The notes beneath the pieces are model-generated. The model was not told the DNA's origin and ran no database searches. It saw only the letters and a program-made list of their open reading frames with translations. This document shows positions 43,866 through 55,190 of a stretch of 64,000 bases of DNA, piece by piece (within the stretch, counting starts at the first letter, position 1; each line of letters starts with the position of its first letter). The position numbers and the translations under genes are program-made. The DNA is taken from positions 6,532,501 through 6,596,500 of the forward strand of contig NZ_CP093280.1 of the NCBI RefSeq assembly GCF_026651855.1. The letters are read 5' to 3'. This DNA comes from Pseudomonas silvicola. GTDB taxonomy: Bacteria; Pseudomonadota; Gammaproteobacteria; Pseudomonadales; Pseudomonadaceae.

Positions 43866-43878
43866 CAGGAGCCTCGCC

Positions 43879-44739
43879 ATGCCGCACCTGGTGATCAAGC
43901 CACCCGCCGAACACGTCGAAGGCCAGCCGATCCTGCGCCCGCTGCCGTCACGCCAGCGCCGTGCGGTGGGGCCCTTCGTGTTTTTCGACCACATGCTGGC
44001 CACCTCCTACGCACCCGGTGACGGCGTGAACATCCGCCAGCACCCGCATATCGGCCTGTCGACCCTGACCTACCTGTTCGAAGGCGCGCTGCTGCACAAG
44101 GACAGCCTGGGTTCGGACCAGCGCGTGGGGCCGGGCGACGTGAGCTGGATGACCGCCGGCAAGGCCATTGCCCATGTGGAACGCACACCGGACGACCTGC
44201 GCGCCAGCGGCTCGCGCCTGCACGGCCTGCAAGTGTGGCTGGCATCGCCCCAGCGCCACGAACAGGGCGAGAGCCACTACAGCTACCACCCAGAAGACCA
44301 ATTGCCCGTCAGCGAAGCCCTGGGGGTTCGAATTCGCTTGATTGCAGGAGCGGGCTTTTGCCTGGCGTCACCGGTGCCGGTGCTCTCCCCCACCCTGTAT
44401 GCCGAGGTGCACATGGCCGCAGGCAGCACGCTATCGATTCCGGACGAGCATCAGGAACGGGCGCTGTATGTACTGGAGGGCGAGGTTGAACTGGAGGACG
44501 AAGCGGTGCAGCCGCTGACGCTGCTGGTACTGAACGCGGGCGAAACACCCACGCTGCTGGCACAGACCGATTGCCACCTGGTGCTGCTTGGCGGTGCGCC
44601 ACTGGACGGGCCACGCCGGATGAACTGGAATTTCGTGGCCAGCGACGTGAAGCTGATCGAGCAGGCGCGTAGCCGGTGGGCGGCACGGGACTGGCCCACG
44701 GTGCCCGGCGAAACCGAGCGCATCGAATTGCCCGGATGA
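43879..44739 (+). CDS. pirin family protein
   Basis: A 286-aa bicupin. The N-terminal pirin motifs RRAVGPFVFFDHM, HPHIGLSTLTYLFEGALLHKDSLG and GDVSWMTAGKAIAHVERT provide the metal-binding His/Glu. The second cupin carries ALYVLEGEVELEDE. Bacterial pirins include quercetinase-like dioxygenases and regulators of central metabolism; no specific role can be assigned. RBS CAGGAG precedes ATG 43879. It probably forms an operon with the OsmC gene. Confidence 0.93.
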   Translation: MPHLVIKPPAEHVEGQPILRPLPSRQRRAVGPFVFFDHMLATSYAPGDGVNIRQHPHIGLSTLTYLFEGALLHKDSLGSDQRVGPGDVSWMTAGKAIAHVERTPDDLRASGSRLHGLQVWLASPQRHEQGESHYSYHPEDQLPVSEALGVRIRLIAGAGFCLASPVPVLSPTLYAEVHMAAGSTLSIPDEHQERALYVLEGEVELEDEAVQPLTLLVLNAGETPTLLAQTDCHLVLLGGAPLDGPRRMNWNFVASDVKLIEQARSRWAARDWPTVPGETERIELPG

Positions 44740-44867
44740 TGCCGCTAGCGTCCGCTGCCACCCCGTAGCAGCGAACCTGGCCGCGTCACGAACGCCGCGC
44801 AGCATCAGGAAAACCCCATGCACCGGCGACGCGCCCAGGCCCGCTACAGCGAAGCGCGGCGCACCGA

Positions 44868-45599
44868 TCAGACGACTGGCTTGAACACTTCTTCCAGCAA
44901 GTTGTGCATGGCCTTGAACGCCCGGTCGGCCACGGTCTTGTTGTACATCTGCACGCCAGGGTTGTTGGCTTCAACGTCGGTGAACGAGTGGTAGGCACCC
45001 CCGTAGCTGGTCAGCTGCCAATCCACGCCGGCGGCGTTCATTTCTTCTTCGAACGCCGGCAGTTGCTCTTTCGGTACCAGCGGGTCGCTGGCGCCGTGCA
45101 GCACCAGTACCTTGCCGACGATGTTCTTGCCATCGGCCGGGTTCGGGGTGTCCAGGGTGCCGTGGAACGACACGGCCGCTTTCAGCGGCGCGCCGGTGCG
45201 GGCCAGCTCCAGGGAGCAGCAACCCCCGAAGCAGAAACCGAAAGTGGCCAGCTGGTCCTTGTCCACCGATGCCGTGGTCTGCGCTTGCAGCTGTTCGAAC
45301 GCCACTTGCATGCGCTTGCGCAGCAAGGCACGGTCCGTCTTGAGCGGCATCATGGCGGCCAGGCATTCTTCATTGCCCTTGGGGCGCACGCCCTGGCCGT
45401 ACAGGTCGGCCAGCAGCACCACATAGCCTTCGGCTGCCACGGACTGGGCGATCCGCTCGGCTCCCTCACTGATACCTGCCCAGTTAGGCGCCATCAGCAG
45501 ACCCGGACGCGGGGATACCACCGCATCGTCATACACCAGACGGCTTTCATACGGCTTGCCATCGATCTGATAGACCACGGATTGAACGGTAACAGTCAT
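44868..45599 (-). CDS. dienelactone hydrolase family protein
   Basis: A 243-aa alpha/beta hydrolase. The nucleophile elbow is GFCFGGC (Cys nucleophile, as in dienelactone hydrolases), Asp is in HGASDPLVP and His in GGAYHSFTD. Start ATG 45599 with GGGGAAA upstream is preferred over the longer frame. It lies downstream of htpG on the same strand but beyond the htpG terminator, so it likely has its own promoter. The physiological substrate is unknown; a chlorocatechol role is not implied. Confidence 0.9.
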   Translation of the reverse strand: MTVTVQSVVYQIDGKPYESRLVYDDAVVSPRPGLLMAPNWAGISEGAERIAQSVAAEGYVVLLADLYGQGVRPKGNEECLAAMMPLKTDRALLRKRMQVAFEQLQAQTTASVDKDQLATFGFCFGGCCSLELARTGAPLKAAVSFHGTLDTPNPADGKNIVGKVLVLHGASDPLVPKEQLPAFEEEMNAAGVDWQLTSYGGAYHSFTDVEANNPGVQMYNKTVADRAFKAMHNLLEEVFKPVV

Positions 45600-45634
45600 G
45601 TGATTTCCCCAATACAAAGAGATAGGACTTAAAC

Positions 45635-45662
45635 GCAAAAACCCGCCGAAGCGGGCTTTTGC
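45635..45662 (-). terminator. intrinsic terminator of htpG
   Basis: Read on the reverse strand, GCAAAAgCCCGC-TTCG-GCGGGTTTTTGC forms a hairpin ending in a T-run, 10 bp past the htpG stop. Confidence 0.9.
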
Positions 45663-45671
45663 TGCAACAGA

Positions 45672-47576
45672 TTAAACGGACAACTCAACCAACAGCTTGT
45701 TCAGGCGGCGCACATAGGCGGCCGGGTCCTTGAGGCTGTCGCCAGCGGCCAGTGCCGCCTGGTCGAAGAGGATGTGCGAGAAGTCGGCGAAACGGTCTTC
45801 GCTCTGCTCGTGGTCCAGCTTCTCGATCAGCGGGTGGCTTGGGTTGAATTCGAAGATGGGCTTGGAGTCCGGTACTTTCTGGCCGCTGGCCTCCAGGATC
45901 TGGCGCATCTGCAGGCCCAGGTCCTGCTCTCCGATGGCCAGGATCGCTGGCGAATCAGTCAGGCGGTGCGAGACCCGGACTTCGCTGACGCTATCACCCA
46001 GGGCGGCTTTCAGGCGCTCGACCAGGCCTTCCTTGTCCTTGGCGATTTCTTCCTGGGCTTTCTTGTCTTCTTCCGAATCCAGTTTGCCCAAGTCCAGGTC
46101 GCCACGGGCGACGTCGACAAAACCCTTGCCGTCGAAGTCGGTCAGGTAGCTCATCAGCCATTCGTCGATGCGGTCGGTCAGCAGCAGCACTTCGATGCCT
46201 TTCTTGCGGAAGACTTCCAGGTGCGGGCTGTTCTTGACCTGCGCATACGACTCGCCGGTGAGGAAGTAGATCTTGTCCTGACCTTCTTTCGCGCGGCCCA
46301 GGTAGTCGGCCAGCGATACCGTCTGCTCGCCACTGTCGTCGTGGGTGGAAGCAAAGCGCAGCAGGCCGGCGATCTTTTCCTTGTTGGCGAAATCTTCGGC
46401 CGGGCCTTCCTTCAGCACCTGGCCGAAGTTTTTCCAGAAACCCTTGTACTGCTCAGGCTCGTTCTTGGCCAGCTTCTCCAGCATGTCCAGCACGCGCTTG
46501 GTCAGGGCGGTCTTCATCGAGTCGATGATCGGGTCTTTCTGCAGGATTTCGCGCGACACGTTCAGGGACAGGTCGTTGGAATCGACCACACCCTTGATGA
46601 AGCGCAGGTACAGGGGCAGGAACGACTCGGCCTGGTCCATGACGAACACGCGCTGCACGTACAGCTTCAAGCCGCGTGGCGCTTCGCGCTGGTACAGGTC
46701 GAACGGCGCGCGGGCCGGCACGTACAGCAGCGAGTTGTATTCGAGCTTGCCTTCGACCTTGTTGTGGCTCCAGGTCAGCGGGTTCTCGTAATCGTGAGCG
46801 ATGTGCTTGTAGAACTCCTGGTATTCCTCGTCCTTGACTTCAGTACGCGGACGGGTCCACAGGGCGCTGGCACGGTTGACGGTTTCCCATTCGACGGCTG
46901 GCTGCTCCTCGCCTTCGGCCGCTTCCTGTTCTTTCGGCAGTTCGATCGGCAAGGCGATGTGGTCGGAGTACTTCTTGATGATATTGCGCAGGCGCCAGCC
47001 ATCGGCGAACTCGCTTTCAGCCGCCTTCAGGTGCAGGACAATGCGGGTGCCACGGTCGGCCTTGTCGAGGGTCGCGACTTCGAAGTCGCCCTCGCCCTTG
47101 GAGGACCAGTGAACGCCTTCGCTGGCGGCGGTGCCGGCACGACGGCTGTACACGTCGACCTGGTCGGCGACGATGAACGCGGAGTAGAAGCCCACGCCGA
47201 ACTGGCCGATCAGGTGCGAGTCTTTCTTCTGGTCACCGGTCAGGTTCTTCATGAAGTCGGCGGTGCCGGACTTGGCGATGGTACCCAGGTGGGTGATCAC
47301 GTCGTCACGGTTCATGCCGATGCCGTTATCTTCGAGGGTGACGGTGTTGGCCGCCTTGTCGAAGCTCACACGGATTTTCAGTTCTGCGCCGCCTTCCAGC
47401 AGCTCTGGCTTGGCCAGGGCTTCGAAACGCAGCTTGTCGACAGCGTCGGATGCGTTGGAGATCAATTCGCGAAGGAAGATTTCCTTGTTGGAATACAGCG
47501 AATGGATCATGAGGTGCAGCAGTTGCTTCACCTCGGTCTGGAAGCCCAGGGTTTCTTTTTGAGTTTCCACACTCAT
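45672..47576 (-). CDS. htpG: molecular chaperone HtpG (Hsp90)
   Basis: A 634-aa bacterial Hsp90. The N-terminal GHKL ATPase carries [31 protein letters not shown] and [15 protein letters not shown]. The middle domain includes [14 protein letters not shown] and the C-terminal dimerisation domain follows. ATG 47576 ([13 protein letters not shown]) is the family start; the frame is open a little further upstream. Its own terminator follows. Confidence 0.98.
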   Translation of the reverse strand: MSVETQKETLGFQTEVKQLLHLMIHSLYSNKEIFLRELISNASDAVDKLRFEALAKPELLEGGAELKIRVSFDKAANTVTLEDNGIGMNRDDVITHLGTIAKSGTADFMKNLTGDQKKDSHLIGQFGVGFYSAFIVADQVDVYSRRAGTAASEGVHWSSKGEGDFEVATLDKADRGTRIVLHLKAAESEFADGWRLRNIIKKYSDHIALPIELPKEQEAAEGEEQPAVEWETVNRASALWTRPRTEVKDEEYQEFYKHIAHDYENPLTWSHNKVEGKLEYNSLLYVPARAPFDLYQREAPRGLKLYVQRVFVMDQAESFLPLYLRFIKGVVDSNDLSLNVSREILQKDPIIDSMKTALTKRVLDMLEKLAKNEPEQYKGFWKNFGQVLKEGPAEDFANKEKIAGLLRFASTHDDSGEQTVSLADYLGRAKEGQDKIYFLTGESYAQVKNSPHLEVFRKKGIEVLLLTDRIDEWLMSYLTDFDGKGFVDVARGDLDLGKLDSEEDKKAQEEIAKDKEGLVERLKAALGDSVSEVRVSHRLTDSPAILAIGEQDLGLQMRQILEASGQKVPDSKPIFEFNPSHPLIEKLDHEQSEDRFADFSHILFDQAALAAGDSLKDPAAYVRRLNKLLVELSV

Positions 47577-47666
47577 GGTCATCAAACTCCAATCAGATGG
47601 CACAGGCCGCGGGCTCAAGCGCATTTGCGGCGGGATGACAACGAGATGGGGGCTCGGGAAGTGATT

Positions 47667-48122
47667 TCAAGGGGCAGTACGTTCATCAATTTTGAAATGC
47701 GCCCGCGCAGTGGCGATCGGCTCATCGGCACTGACCTGCCAGGCCGTGATGGCCACGTTGGTCACCCGTCGGCCCTGGCGCCACAGCTGACAGCGCGCAT
47801 AGGTGTCGCGGTAGAGCCCGGCGCGCAGATAGTCGATGGAGAAGTCGATGATTTTGGGCACCTGCCCGGTGTCGGTGAACAGCATCAGTTGCAAGGCGGC
47901 AGCCAACTCCATGAACCCGGCGATCACCCCACCATGAATGGCCGGCAACAAGGGGTTGCCGATGTTGCCGCGCTTGGCCGGCAGGCAATAGAGCACGCCC
48001 TCCTCCTCGCGACGGCATTGAATGCCGATCAATGTCGCGTAGGGGATCAGCGCCAGCAGCGCCGCGTAATCGTTCTGCGCGTGGGCCACGCGCAGCTGTT
48101 CGCGCAGTGCCGGGTCGATCAT
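47667..48122 (-). CDS. PaaI-family thioesterase (hotdog fold)
   Basis: A 151-aa hotdog protein. NPLLPAIHGGVIAGFMELAAALQLM is the active-site loop and helix. Beta strands such as KIIDFSIDYLRAG and VTNVAITAWQ follow. It overlaps the upstream thioesterase by ATGA (48119-48122), so the two are coupled and may form a heteromer. The substrate is unknown. Confidence 0.88.
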   Translation of the reverse strand: MIDPALREQLRVAHAQNDYAALLALIPYATLIGIQCRREEEGVLYCLPAKRGNIGNPLLPAIHGGVIAGFMELAAALQLMLFTDTGQVPKIIDFSIDYLRAGLYRDTYARCQLWRQGRRVTNVAITAWQVSADEPIATARAHFKIDERTAP

Positions 48123-48598
48123 GGCTGCCCTCCTTGGGCCAGGGCGCCGGTGAACGCGGCACCCCCCTTGATCCCGGCGCCCAGGCGCATGAACGTGCCC
48201 ATGACCTGGGCGATGGGTTGTTCGGGGTCGTCCTGGTAAGCGAAGCCGCGGGTAAAGATGACATCGCGGGTCACCCGGTAACACTGGGCATGGCCATGAA
48301 TGGCCTTGTGCGCCTGGGCAGGGTGAATGTAGTCGATGCGCAGGTCCAGCGTGGGGCACACTTCGAACGTCGGCAGCACACATAGCGTGGCGATACCGCA
48401 CGTGGTGTCCATCAGCGTGGTGACCGCCCCGCCATGAATCACGCCCGTAAAAGGGTTGCCGACAATCGCTGAAGAATAAGGCAGCATCAGCGTCACGCCC
48501 TGGGCATCAATAGCCATGACACTCAAGCCGATGGCCTGACAGTGGGGCAAGGCACCGAGAAACCGTCGAGCCTGCTGTAACAACGGTGTTTCAGTCAT
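48119..48598 (-). CDS. PaaI-family thioesterase (hotdog fold), first of a coupled pair
   Basis: A 159-aa hotdog protein with GNPFTGVIHGGAVTTLMDTTCG (HGG motif, Asp as the likely acid) and LRIDYIHPA. It has the same architecture as the downstream neighbour, indicating tandem duplication of an acyl-CoA/ACP thioesterase gene. A Cys-rich C-terminal half is not seen. Confidence 0.88.
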   Translation of the reverse strand: MTETPLLQQARRFLGALPHCQAIGLSVMAIDAQGVTLMLPYSSAIVGNPFTGVIHGGAVTTLMDTTCGIATLCVLPTFEVCPTLDLRIDYIHPAQAHKAIHGHAQCYRVTRDVIFTRGFAYQDDPEQPIAQVMGTFMRLGAGIKGGAAFTGALAQGGQP

Positions 48599-48689
48599 GT
48601 GTCAGGCCTTGGTTATTATTTTTCGAAACAGCATAACGCGTACGAAAAGTCTATATGGATCCATCACTTATATATCGTACTGAGCGATG

Positions 48690-48717
48690 GAACTTAAATT
48701 GAACGGCAACGCTCGAA
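48690..48717 (+). promoter_or_regulatory. candidate AlgU (sigma-22/RpoE-type) promoter
   Basis: GAACTT (48690-48695), a 17-bp spacer and TCGAA (48713-48717) fit the AlgU consensus GAACTT-N16/17-TCnnA. It lies 36 bp before the lipoprotein start, a natural distance, and a strong RBS (AAGGAG) follows. This suggests envelope-stress control of the lipoprotein. No experiment supports it here. Confidence 0.65.
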
Positions 48718-48753
48718 GGGGGAGTAGATATCTTCAATAAGGAGAAACACCCC

Positions 48754-49047
48754 ATGCGTAAAACTTTAGCTTATGCCCTGATGCTGGCTGCCTCCCTCGG
48801 CCTGGCCGCTTGCGACAAGAAATCCGAAGATAAAGCCCAGGATGCGCAGCAACATGCCGAGCAAGCACAACAGAAGATGGACGACGCTCAGGATAAAATG
48901 AACGACGCCGCTAAAGAAAACGCCGAAGCTGCCAAATCCAACGACGAAGCCAACCAGGCACGCGCCAAGGAGAACTCCGACGGTGCTTCCAACGTGCAAC
49001 AGCCGGCGCCACAGGCCACCACGCCTAGCGAGCCTGCCAAGAACTGA
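48754..49047 (+). CDS. small outer-membrane lipoprotein, coiled-coil rich
   Basis: A 97-aa protein with signal peptide MRKTLAYALMLAASLGLAAC; LAAC is a lipobox with lipidated Cys20. The mature part is a continuous charged Ala/Lys/Glu/Gln-rich helix (about 25-75) with Ala-X-Asp repeats, then a Pro/Thr-rich tail. This recalls Lpp-type lipoproteins, although it lacks the terminal Lys-Tyr-Arg crosslink end. Asp after Cys (CDKK) could favour inner-membrane retention by the Lol +2 rule in enterics, but Pseudomonas rules differ. RBS AAGGAGAAAC. Confidence 0.85.
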   Translation: MRKTLAYALMLAASLGLAACDKKSEDKAQDAQQHAEQAQQKMDDAQDKMNDAAKENAEAAKSNDEANQARAKENSDGASNVQQPAPQATTPSEPAKN

Positions 49048-49066
49048 GTTGCCTCTGGCGTCAAAC

Positions 49067-49093
49067 AAAGCCCGGCCAATTGCCGGGCTTTTT
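49067..49093 (+). terminator. intrinsic terminator of the lipoprotein gene
   Basis: AAAGCCCGGC-CAATT-GCCGGGCTTT with a following T-run (49089-49093), 20 bp after the stop; possibly bidirectional with the convergent MAPEG gene. Confidence 0.92.
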
Positions 49094-49109
49094 CATGGGC
49101 GCTGTTTGC

Positions 49110-49523
49110 TTATTGAAGCGTCGACAATACCCAGTACCGATACACCGGCGTCAACATCAACAACAATGAACACACCAGCCCCACCGTCCACACCAGCGAA
49201 CGCATCGACGCCTTGTCATTCAGGTACAAGTACAGATAAACAATGCGCGCAATGATGAACACAATCGCCAGCAGGTCGACGAACCAACCCTGGGTCTGGG
49301 TGGTATGGGCCATCAACACCCCCACGGCAAACAGGATGAACGCCTCGAAGCTGTTCTGATGGGCCGCCACGGCCCTGGCGCCCAACCCGGTGAGGCGCGC
49401 CTGCTGGGCACGGGGATTGTGGTTGTCGTAGCCGCCCTGCTCTTTCATGGCTTTGGAAACAGGAACGCGGGCAACGTAGATGAGGATGGCGGCGATGAAC
49501 ACGCACCAGAATGGGATACTCAT
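49110..49523 (-). CDS. MAPEG family membrane protein
   Basis: A 137-aa protein with four hydrophobic segments (about 3-20, 62-80, 82-100, 110-130). It carries the MAPEG signature around NPRAQQARLTGLGARAVAAHQNSFEAFILFA. Members are glutathione-dependent or related small integral membrane enzymes; bacterial YecN-like proteins have no settled role. ATG 49523 (MSIPFWCVFIAA) is used. Confidence 0.85.
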   Translation of the reverse strand: MSIPFWCVFIAAILIYVARVPVSKAMKEQGGYDNHNPRAQQARLTGLGARAVAAHQNSFEAFILFAVGVLMAHTTQTQGWFVDLLAIVFIIARIVYLYLYLNDKASMRSLVWTVGLVCSLLLMLTPVYRYWVLSTLQ

Positions 49524-49659
49524 GGAGGGATTCCTGCAAGGGTTCGCGGCGCGAACGATCAGGAGGGGTATAGCACTCCTTGCGGGAACTGGCAGGCCGC
49601 CGAGCCAGGGAGATCGAGCAGCTCGCTGGCAAGCCAGCACCAGGCCGCTAGGCGCCCAT

Positions 49660-49694
49660 GAAAAATGCCCTGCATCCGTCGATGCAGGGCATTG
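49660..49694 (-). terminator. intrinsic terminator of brnQ
   Basis: On the reverse strand AATGCCCTGCATC-GACG-GATGCAGGGCATT is a 13-bp perfect stem followed by a short T-run, 48 bp beyond the brnQ stop. Confidence 0.85.
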
Positions 49695-49741
49695 GGTGTG
49701 TGGCCTGGCTTTTGGCCTGGCCGCACCGGTTCAGCGTTGAA

Positions 49742-51055
49742 TCAGGCGACCGCTTCGGCAGGCTTGCCGATCATGCGATCCACGACCACGGCGGCCGCCA
49801 GGGCCACCACCGACGGCACCAGCCAGGCCAGGCCCTGGTCGCTCAGCGGCAGGTGGGCCAGGGAAGCTGGCAACCAGTCACCGAAACCCGCGCCTTTCAG
49901 GGCGTCTACCAGGCCAAAGGCCAGGGAAACAGCCATCACCGGGGCAAACACGCGGGCCGGCGAGCGGAAGAACTCCTTGCAGAAGCTCAGGGCTACCAGC
50001 GCGATGCACGGCGGGTAAATGGCCGTCAGCACCGGAATCGAGAAGGCGATCAGCTTGGTCAGGCCCAGGTTTGACACCAGCAGCGAGAAGCCGGCCAGCA
50101 ATACGACCAGGGTCTTGTACGACAGCGGCAGGCAGCGGCTGAAGTACTCGGCACACGCGCAGGTCAGGCCCACGGCGGTGACCAGGCAGGCCAGGGAAAT
50201 CAGCACAGCCAGGAAACCGCTGCCCAGGGAGCCAAAGGTGTGTTGCACGTAGGCGTGCAGCACCATGGCGCCGTTGGTGGCGTCGGCGGCGATGACGTGG
50301 CTGCCCTCGCCCAGGCGGAACAGGCTGACGTACACCAGGGCCAGGCCGACACCGGCGATCAGGCCGGCGATGATGGCATACCGGGTGATCAGCTTCGGCG
50401 ACTCCACGCCACGCGAGCGAATGGCGTTGACGATGACGATACCGAATACCAGCGCGCCCAGGGTATCCATGGTCAGGTAACCATTGATGAAGCCTTGGGA
50501 GAACGGCGCGGCCTGGTACACCGGCTGTGCATCACCCACCGGGCCGGCAGGCAGCGCGAACGCGGCGATACCCAACGCCGCCAGGGCGATGATCTTCAGC
50601 GGCGCCAGGAAGCGGCCCACGGTGTCCAGCAGCTTGCCCGGGTACATCGACACCGCCAGCACGACGATGAAGTACACCAGGCTGTAGCAGAACAGTGCGG
50701 TAGGGCTGTCACCGGTCAACGGCGCCAGGCCCACCTCGAACGACACGGTGGCCGTACGCGGCGTGGCGAACAGCGGGCCCACGGCCAGGTAGCTGACCGC
50801 CGCCAGCAAGCCGCCAGCGACTTTGCCGATGGGGCTGCTGAGCGCGTCCATGCCGCCACCGACCTTCGCCAGGGCAACCACGGTGACCACGGGCAGGCCC
50901 ACCGCGGTGATCAGGAAGCCAAAGGCGGCCATCCACGCGTGGGGGCCGGCCTGCAAACCGACGATGGGTGGGAAGATGATGTTGCCAGCACCCACGAACA
51001 ACGCGAACGTCATGAAACCAAGTGCCAGAATGTCCTGGCCTTTCAACACTTTCAT
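49742..51055 (-). CDS. brnQ: branched-chain amino acid transport system II carrier protein
   Basis: A 437-aa LIVCS-family Na+-coupled symporter for Leu, Ile and Val, with 12 hydrophobic segments. It begins [30 protein letters not shown] and has the family-typical [13 protein letters not shown] region. ATG 51055 is preferred over the upstream frame start because homologues begin with the [10 protein letters not shown] segment. Confidence 0.95.
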   Translation of the reverse strand: MKVLKGQDILALGFMTFALFVGAGNIIFPPIVGLQAGPHAWMAAFGFLITAVGLPVVTVVALAKVGGGMDALSSPIGKVAGGLLAAVSYLAVGPLFATPRTATVSFEVGLAPLTGDSPTALFCYSLVYFIVVLAVSMYPGKLLDTVGRFLAPLKIIALAALGIAAFALPAGPVGDAQPVYQAAPFSQGFINGYLTMDTLGALVFGIVIVNAIRSRGVESPKLITRYAIIAGLIAGVGLALVYVSLFRLGEGSHVIAADATNGAMVLHAYVQHTFGSLGSGFLAVLISLACLVTAVGLTCACAEYFSRCLPLSYKTLVVLLAGFSLLVSNLGLTKLIAFSIPVLTAIYPPCIALVALSFCKEFFRSPARVFAPVMAVSLAFGLVDALKGAGFGDWLPASLAHLPLSDQGLAWLVPSVVALAAAVVVDRMIGKPAEAVA

Positions 51056-51393
51056 TAAGGAATCCACACTACTGAATCGGAATTTAGAGAGGGATCTCCC
51101 CATGGGTCAGGGAAATGCGGCCAGGCGGGATAAAGCCGGGCCCTTGCAGCGTGCGGCTACCCCTTTTGAGGGCAAATCGCAGAGATGGCGGGTAGCGTAT
51201 CGGATTCGGGCGATAAACGCACTGTTATTGCACGTACCGTCCGATGAACGCGCGGTAATGTCGCAGAAAAGACATTTTTTGCCTGTTTTATCAGGTGAAA
51301 CGCTTCATCTCCAGGTAATCCATTACCCGCGAGCAGAAACGACAAAGGCCACCCGAAGGTGGCCTTTGTGGGGTTCAGCTAATCAGGAAAGGC
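51056..51393. other. 338-bp spacer between sucD and brnQ
   Basis: It contains the sucD terminator (51342-51369) and the brnQ leader. Nothing else was recognised: no tRNA, small ORF or clear operator. Confidence 0.5.
51342..51369 (-). terminator. terminator-like hairpin of the sdh-suc operon
   Basis: ACAAAGGCCACC-CGAA-GGTGGCCTTTGT, a 12-bp perfect stem with a weak T-rich tail on the reverse strand, 25 bp after the sucD stop. Confidence 0.8.
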
Positions 51394-52281
51394 TCAGGCC
51401 TTCTTGATTTCCCAACCGGTCAGCTCGGCCAGGGCCTTGCCGATGTCGGCCAGCGAACGCACGGTTTTCACGCCGGCGTCCTGCAGGGCAGCGAACTTCT
51501 CGTCCGCAGTGCCCTTGCCGCCGGAGATGATCGCGCCAGCATGGCCCATGCGCTTGCCTGGAGGGGCAGTCACACCAGCAATGTAGGAAACAACCGGCTT
51601 GGTCACATTGGCCTTGATGTAAGCCGCCGCTTCTTCTTCAGCCGAACCGCCGATCTCGCCGATCATCACGATCGCCTCGGTCTTCGGGTCTTCCTGGAAC
51701 AGCTTCAGGATGTCGATGAAGTTGGAGCCCGGGATCGGGTCACCACCGATGCCCACGCAGGTCGACTGGCCGAAACCGGCGTCGGTGGTCTGCTTCACGG
51801 CTTCATAGGTCAGGGTGCCGGAACGCGACACGATGCCTACCTTGCCTGGCAAGTGGATGTGGCCTGGCATGATGCCGATCTTGCACTCGCCCGGGGTGAT
51901 GACGCCTGGGCAGTTCGGGCCGATCAGGGTAACACCCAGCTCGTCGCACTTGACCTTGGCATCCAGCATGTCCAGGGTAGGAATGCCTTCGGTGATGCAG
52001 ATGATCAGCTTGATGCCGCCGAACGCCGCTTCAAGGATGGAGTCCTTGCAGAACGGGGCCGGAACGTAGATCACGCTGGCGGTGGCGCCGGTGGCTTTCA
52101 CAGCCTCGGCGACAGTGTTGAACACTGGCAGGTTCAGGTGGGTGGTGCCACCCTTGCCTGGGGTCACGCCGCCAACCATCTTGGTGCCGTAGGCGATGGC
52201 TTGTTCGGAGTGGAAAGTACCCTGCGAGCCGGTGAAGCCCTGGCAGATGACTTTGGTATCTTTATTGATCAGGACGCTCAT
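51394..52281 (-). CDS. sucD: succinyl-CoA synthetase alpha subunit
   Basis: A 295-aa CoA-binding and phosphohistidine subunit. The N-terminal Rossmann motif is [34 protein letters not shown] follows, and the phospho-His loop is [14 protein letters not shown]. It pairs with SucC and makes ATP/GTP from succinyl-CoA. Stop and start overlap as TAATG with sucC, ensuring equal synthesis. Confidence 0.98.
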   Translation of the reverse strand: MSVLINKDTKVICQGFTGSQGTFHSEQAIAYGTKMVGGVTPGKGGTTHLNLPVFNTVAEAVKATGATASVIYVPAPFCKDSILEAAFGGIKLIICITEGIPTLDMLDAKVKCDELGVTLIGPNCPGVITPGECKIGIMPGHIHLPGKVGIVSRSGTLTYEAVKQTTDAGFGQSTCVGIGGDPIPGSNFIDILKLFQEDPKTEAIVMIGEIGGSAEEEAAAYIKANVTKPVVSYIAGVTAPPGKRMGHAGAIISGGKGTADEKFAALQDAGVKTVRSLADIGKALAELTGWEIKKA

Positions 52282-53447
52282 TACTTGCCCTCCGCAGCTT
52301 TAACGACTTGTTGAGCAGCGTCGGTCAGGCTGGTGGCCGCGATGATGTTCAGACCGCTTTCTGCCAGTACTTTGGCGCCCAGGTCAGCGTTGTTGCCTTC
52401 AAGGCGAACAACAACCGGGATTTTCACGCCGACTTCTTTCACGGCGCCGATGATGCCTTCGGCAATCATGTCGCAGCGAACGATGCCGCCGAAGATGTTG
52501 ACCAGTACTGCGGCGACGTTGGAGTCGGACAGGATGATCTTGAACGCTTCAGTCACGCGTTCCTTGGTTGCGCCGCCACCCACGTCGAGGAAGTTGGCAG
52601 GCTTGCCGCCGTGCAGGTTGACGATGTCCATGGTACCCATGGCCAGGCCGGCACCGTTGACCATGCAGCCGATGTTGCCTTCCAGGGCCACGTAGTTCAG
52701 TTCGAACTTGGCGGCATGGGCTTCACGGGCGTCGTCTTGCGACGGGTCATGGAACGTCTTCAGCTTGGGCTGACGGTACATGGCGTTGGCGTCGATGTTG
52801 ATCTTGGCATCGAGGCAGTGCAGATCGCCGTCGGCCTTGATCACCAGCGGGTTGACTTCCAGCAGGGCCAGGTCGTGGTCCTGGAACAGCTTGGCCAGGC
52901 CTACGAAGATCTTGGCGAACTGGGCAACCTGCTTGCCTTCCAGACCCAGCTGGAACGCCAGGTCGCGACCCTGGAACGGCTGTGCGCCAACCAGTGGGTC
53001 GATGGTAGCTTTCAGAATCTTTTCAGGAGTGTCGTGAGCGATCTTCTCGATGTCCACGCCACCTTCGGTGGAGGCCATGAACACGATGCGACGGCTGGAG
53101 CGGTCCACGACTGCGCCCAGATACAGCTCTTTGGCGATATCGGTGCAGGATTCGACCAGGATCTTGGTAACAGGCTGACCATTGGCGTCAGTCTGGTAGG
53201 TCACCAGGCGCTTGCCCAGCCACTGTTGGGCGAAGGCCTTGGCGTCTTCCTTGCTGCGAACCAGCTTGACGCCGCCCGCTTTACCGCGACCACCGGCGTG
53301 GACCTGGGCCTTGACGACCCATTCGGACCCGCCGATTTTTTCGCAAGCTTCTGCTGCTTCTTCCGGGGTGTCTACCGCGTAACCCTTGGATACTGGCAGG
53401 CCGTACTCAGCGAACAGCTGCTTACCCTGATACTCGTGAAGATTCAT
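52281..53447 (-). CDS. sucC: succinyl-CoA synthetase beta subunit
   Basis: A 388-aa ATP-grasp subunit ([20 protein letters not shown]...) that binds nucleotide and succinate. [25 protein letters not shown] and [13 protein letters not shown] are family blocks. It is upstream partner of sucD, with a 1-bp overlap. A 204-bp gap with a hairpin separates it from lpdG. Confidence 0.98.
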   Translation of the reverse strand: MNLHEYQGKQLFAEYGLPVSKGYAVDTPEEAAEACEKIGGSEWVVKAQVHAGGRGKAGGVKLVRSKEDAKAFAQQWLGKRLVTYQTDANGQPVTKILVESCTDIAKELYLGAVVDRSSRRIVFMASTEGGVDIEKIAHDTPEKILKATIDPLVGAQPFQGRDLAFQLGLEGKQVAQFAKIFVGLAKLFQDHDLALLEVNPLVIKADGDLHCLDAKINIDANAMYRQPKLKTFHDPSQDDAREAHAAKFELNYVALEGNIGCMVNGAGLAMGTMDIVNLHGGKPANFLDVGGGATKERVTEAFKIILSDSNVAAVLVNIFGGIVRCDMIAEGIIGAVKEVGVKIPVVVRLEGNNADLGAKVLAESGLNIIAATSLTDAAQQVVKAAEGK

Positions 53448-53613
53448 GCTTATTACCGTCTTCGTTAGGTACTGCGCTTCGGCGCTGCGCTCTCTGTGGA
53501 GTGCCGCGCCACCTGTGACTGCTGCTCGTGGTGCTTCAGGGGATGCGTGGTCCCTTGAAGCGCCGAGAGGTGAGTCCGACGAACTTTCCGCGGTGAGTCA
53601 TGCACGCAGGACT

Positions 53614-53634
53614 CACGACGGGCGGCCCGTCGTG
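53614..53634 (-). other. hairpin in the lpdG-sucC intergenic region
   Basis: CACGACGGG-CGG-CCCGTCGTG, a perfect 9-bp stem 18 bp beyond the lpdG stop, without a T-run. Probably an mRNA processing or partial-termination element separating lpdG from sucCD. Confidence 0.55.
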
Positions 53635-53651
53635 GTTTCTTATTGTTTAAC

Positions 53652-55169
<1,518 letters not shown>

Positions 55170-55190
55170 TTACAGCTTTCGGCTGCTTTG

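Noticed and set aside
47577-47640. sigma-32-like promoter ahead of htpG (CTTGAG...CCATCT)
   Set aside because: The -10 resembles the consensus weakly and would leave almost no leader before the start codon.
45774-48239. 821-codon open frame opposite htpG
   Set aside because: htpG is unambiguous here; the antisense frame has low-complexity composition.
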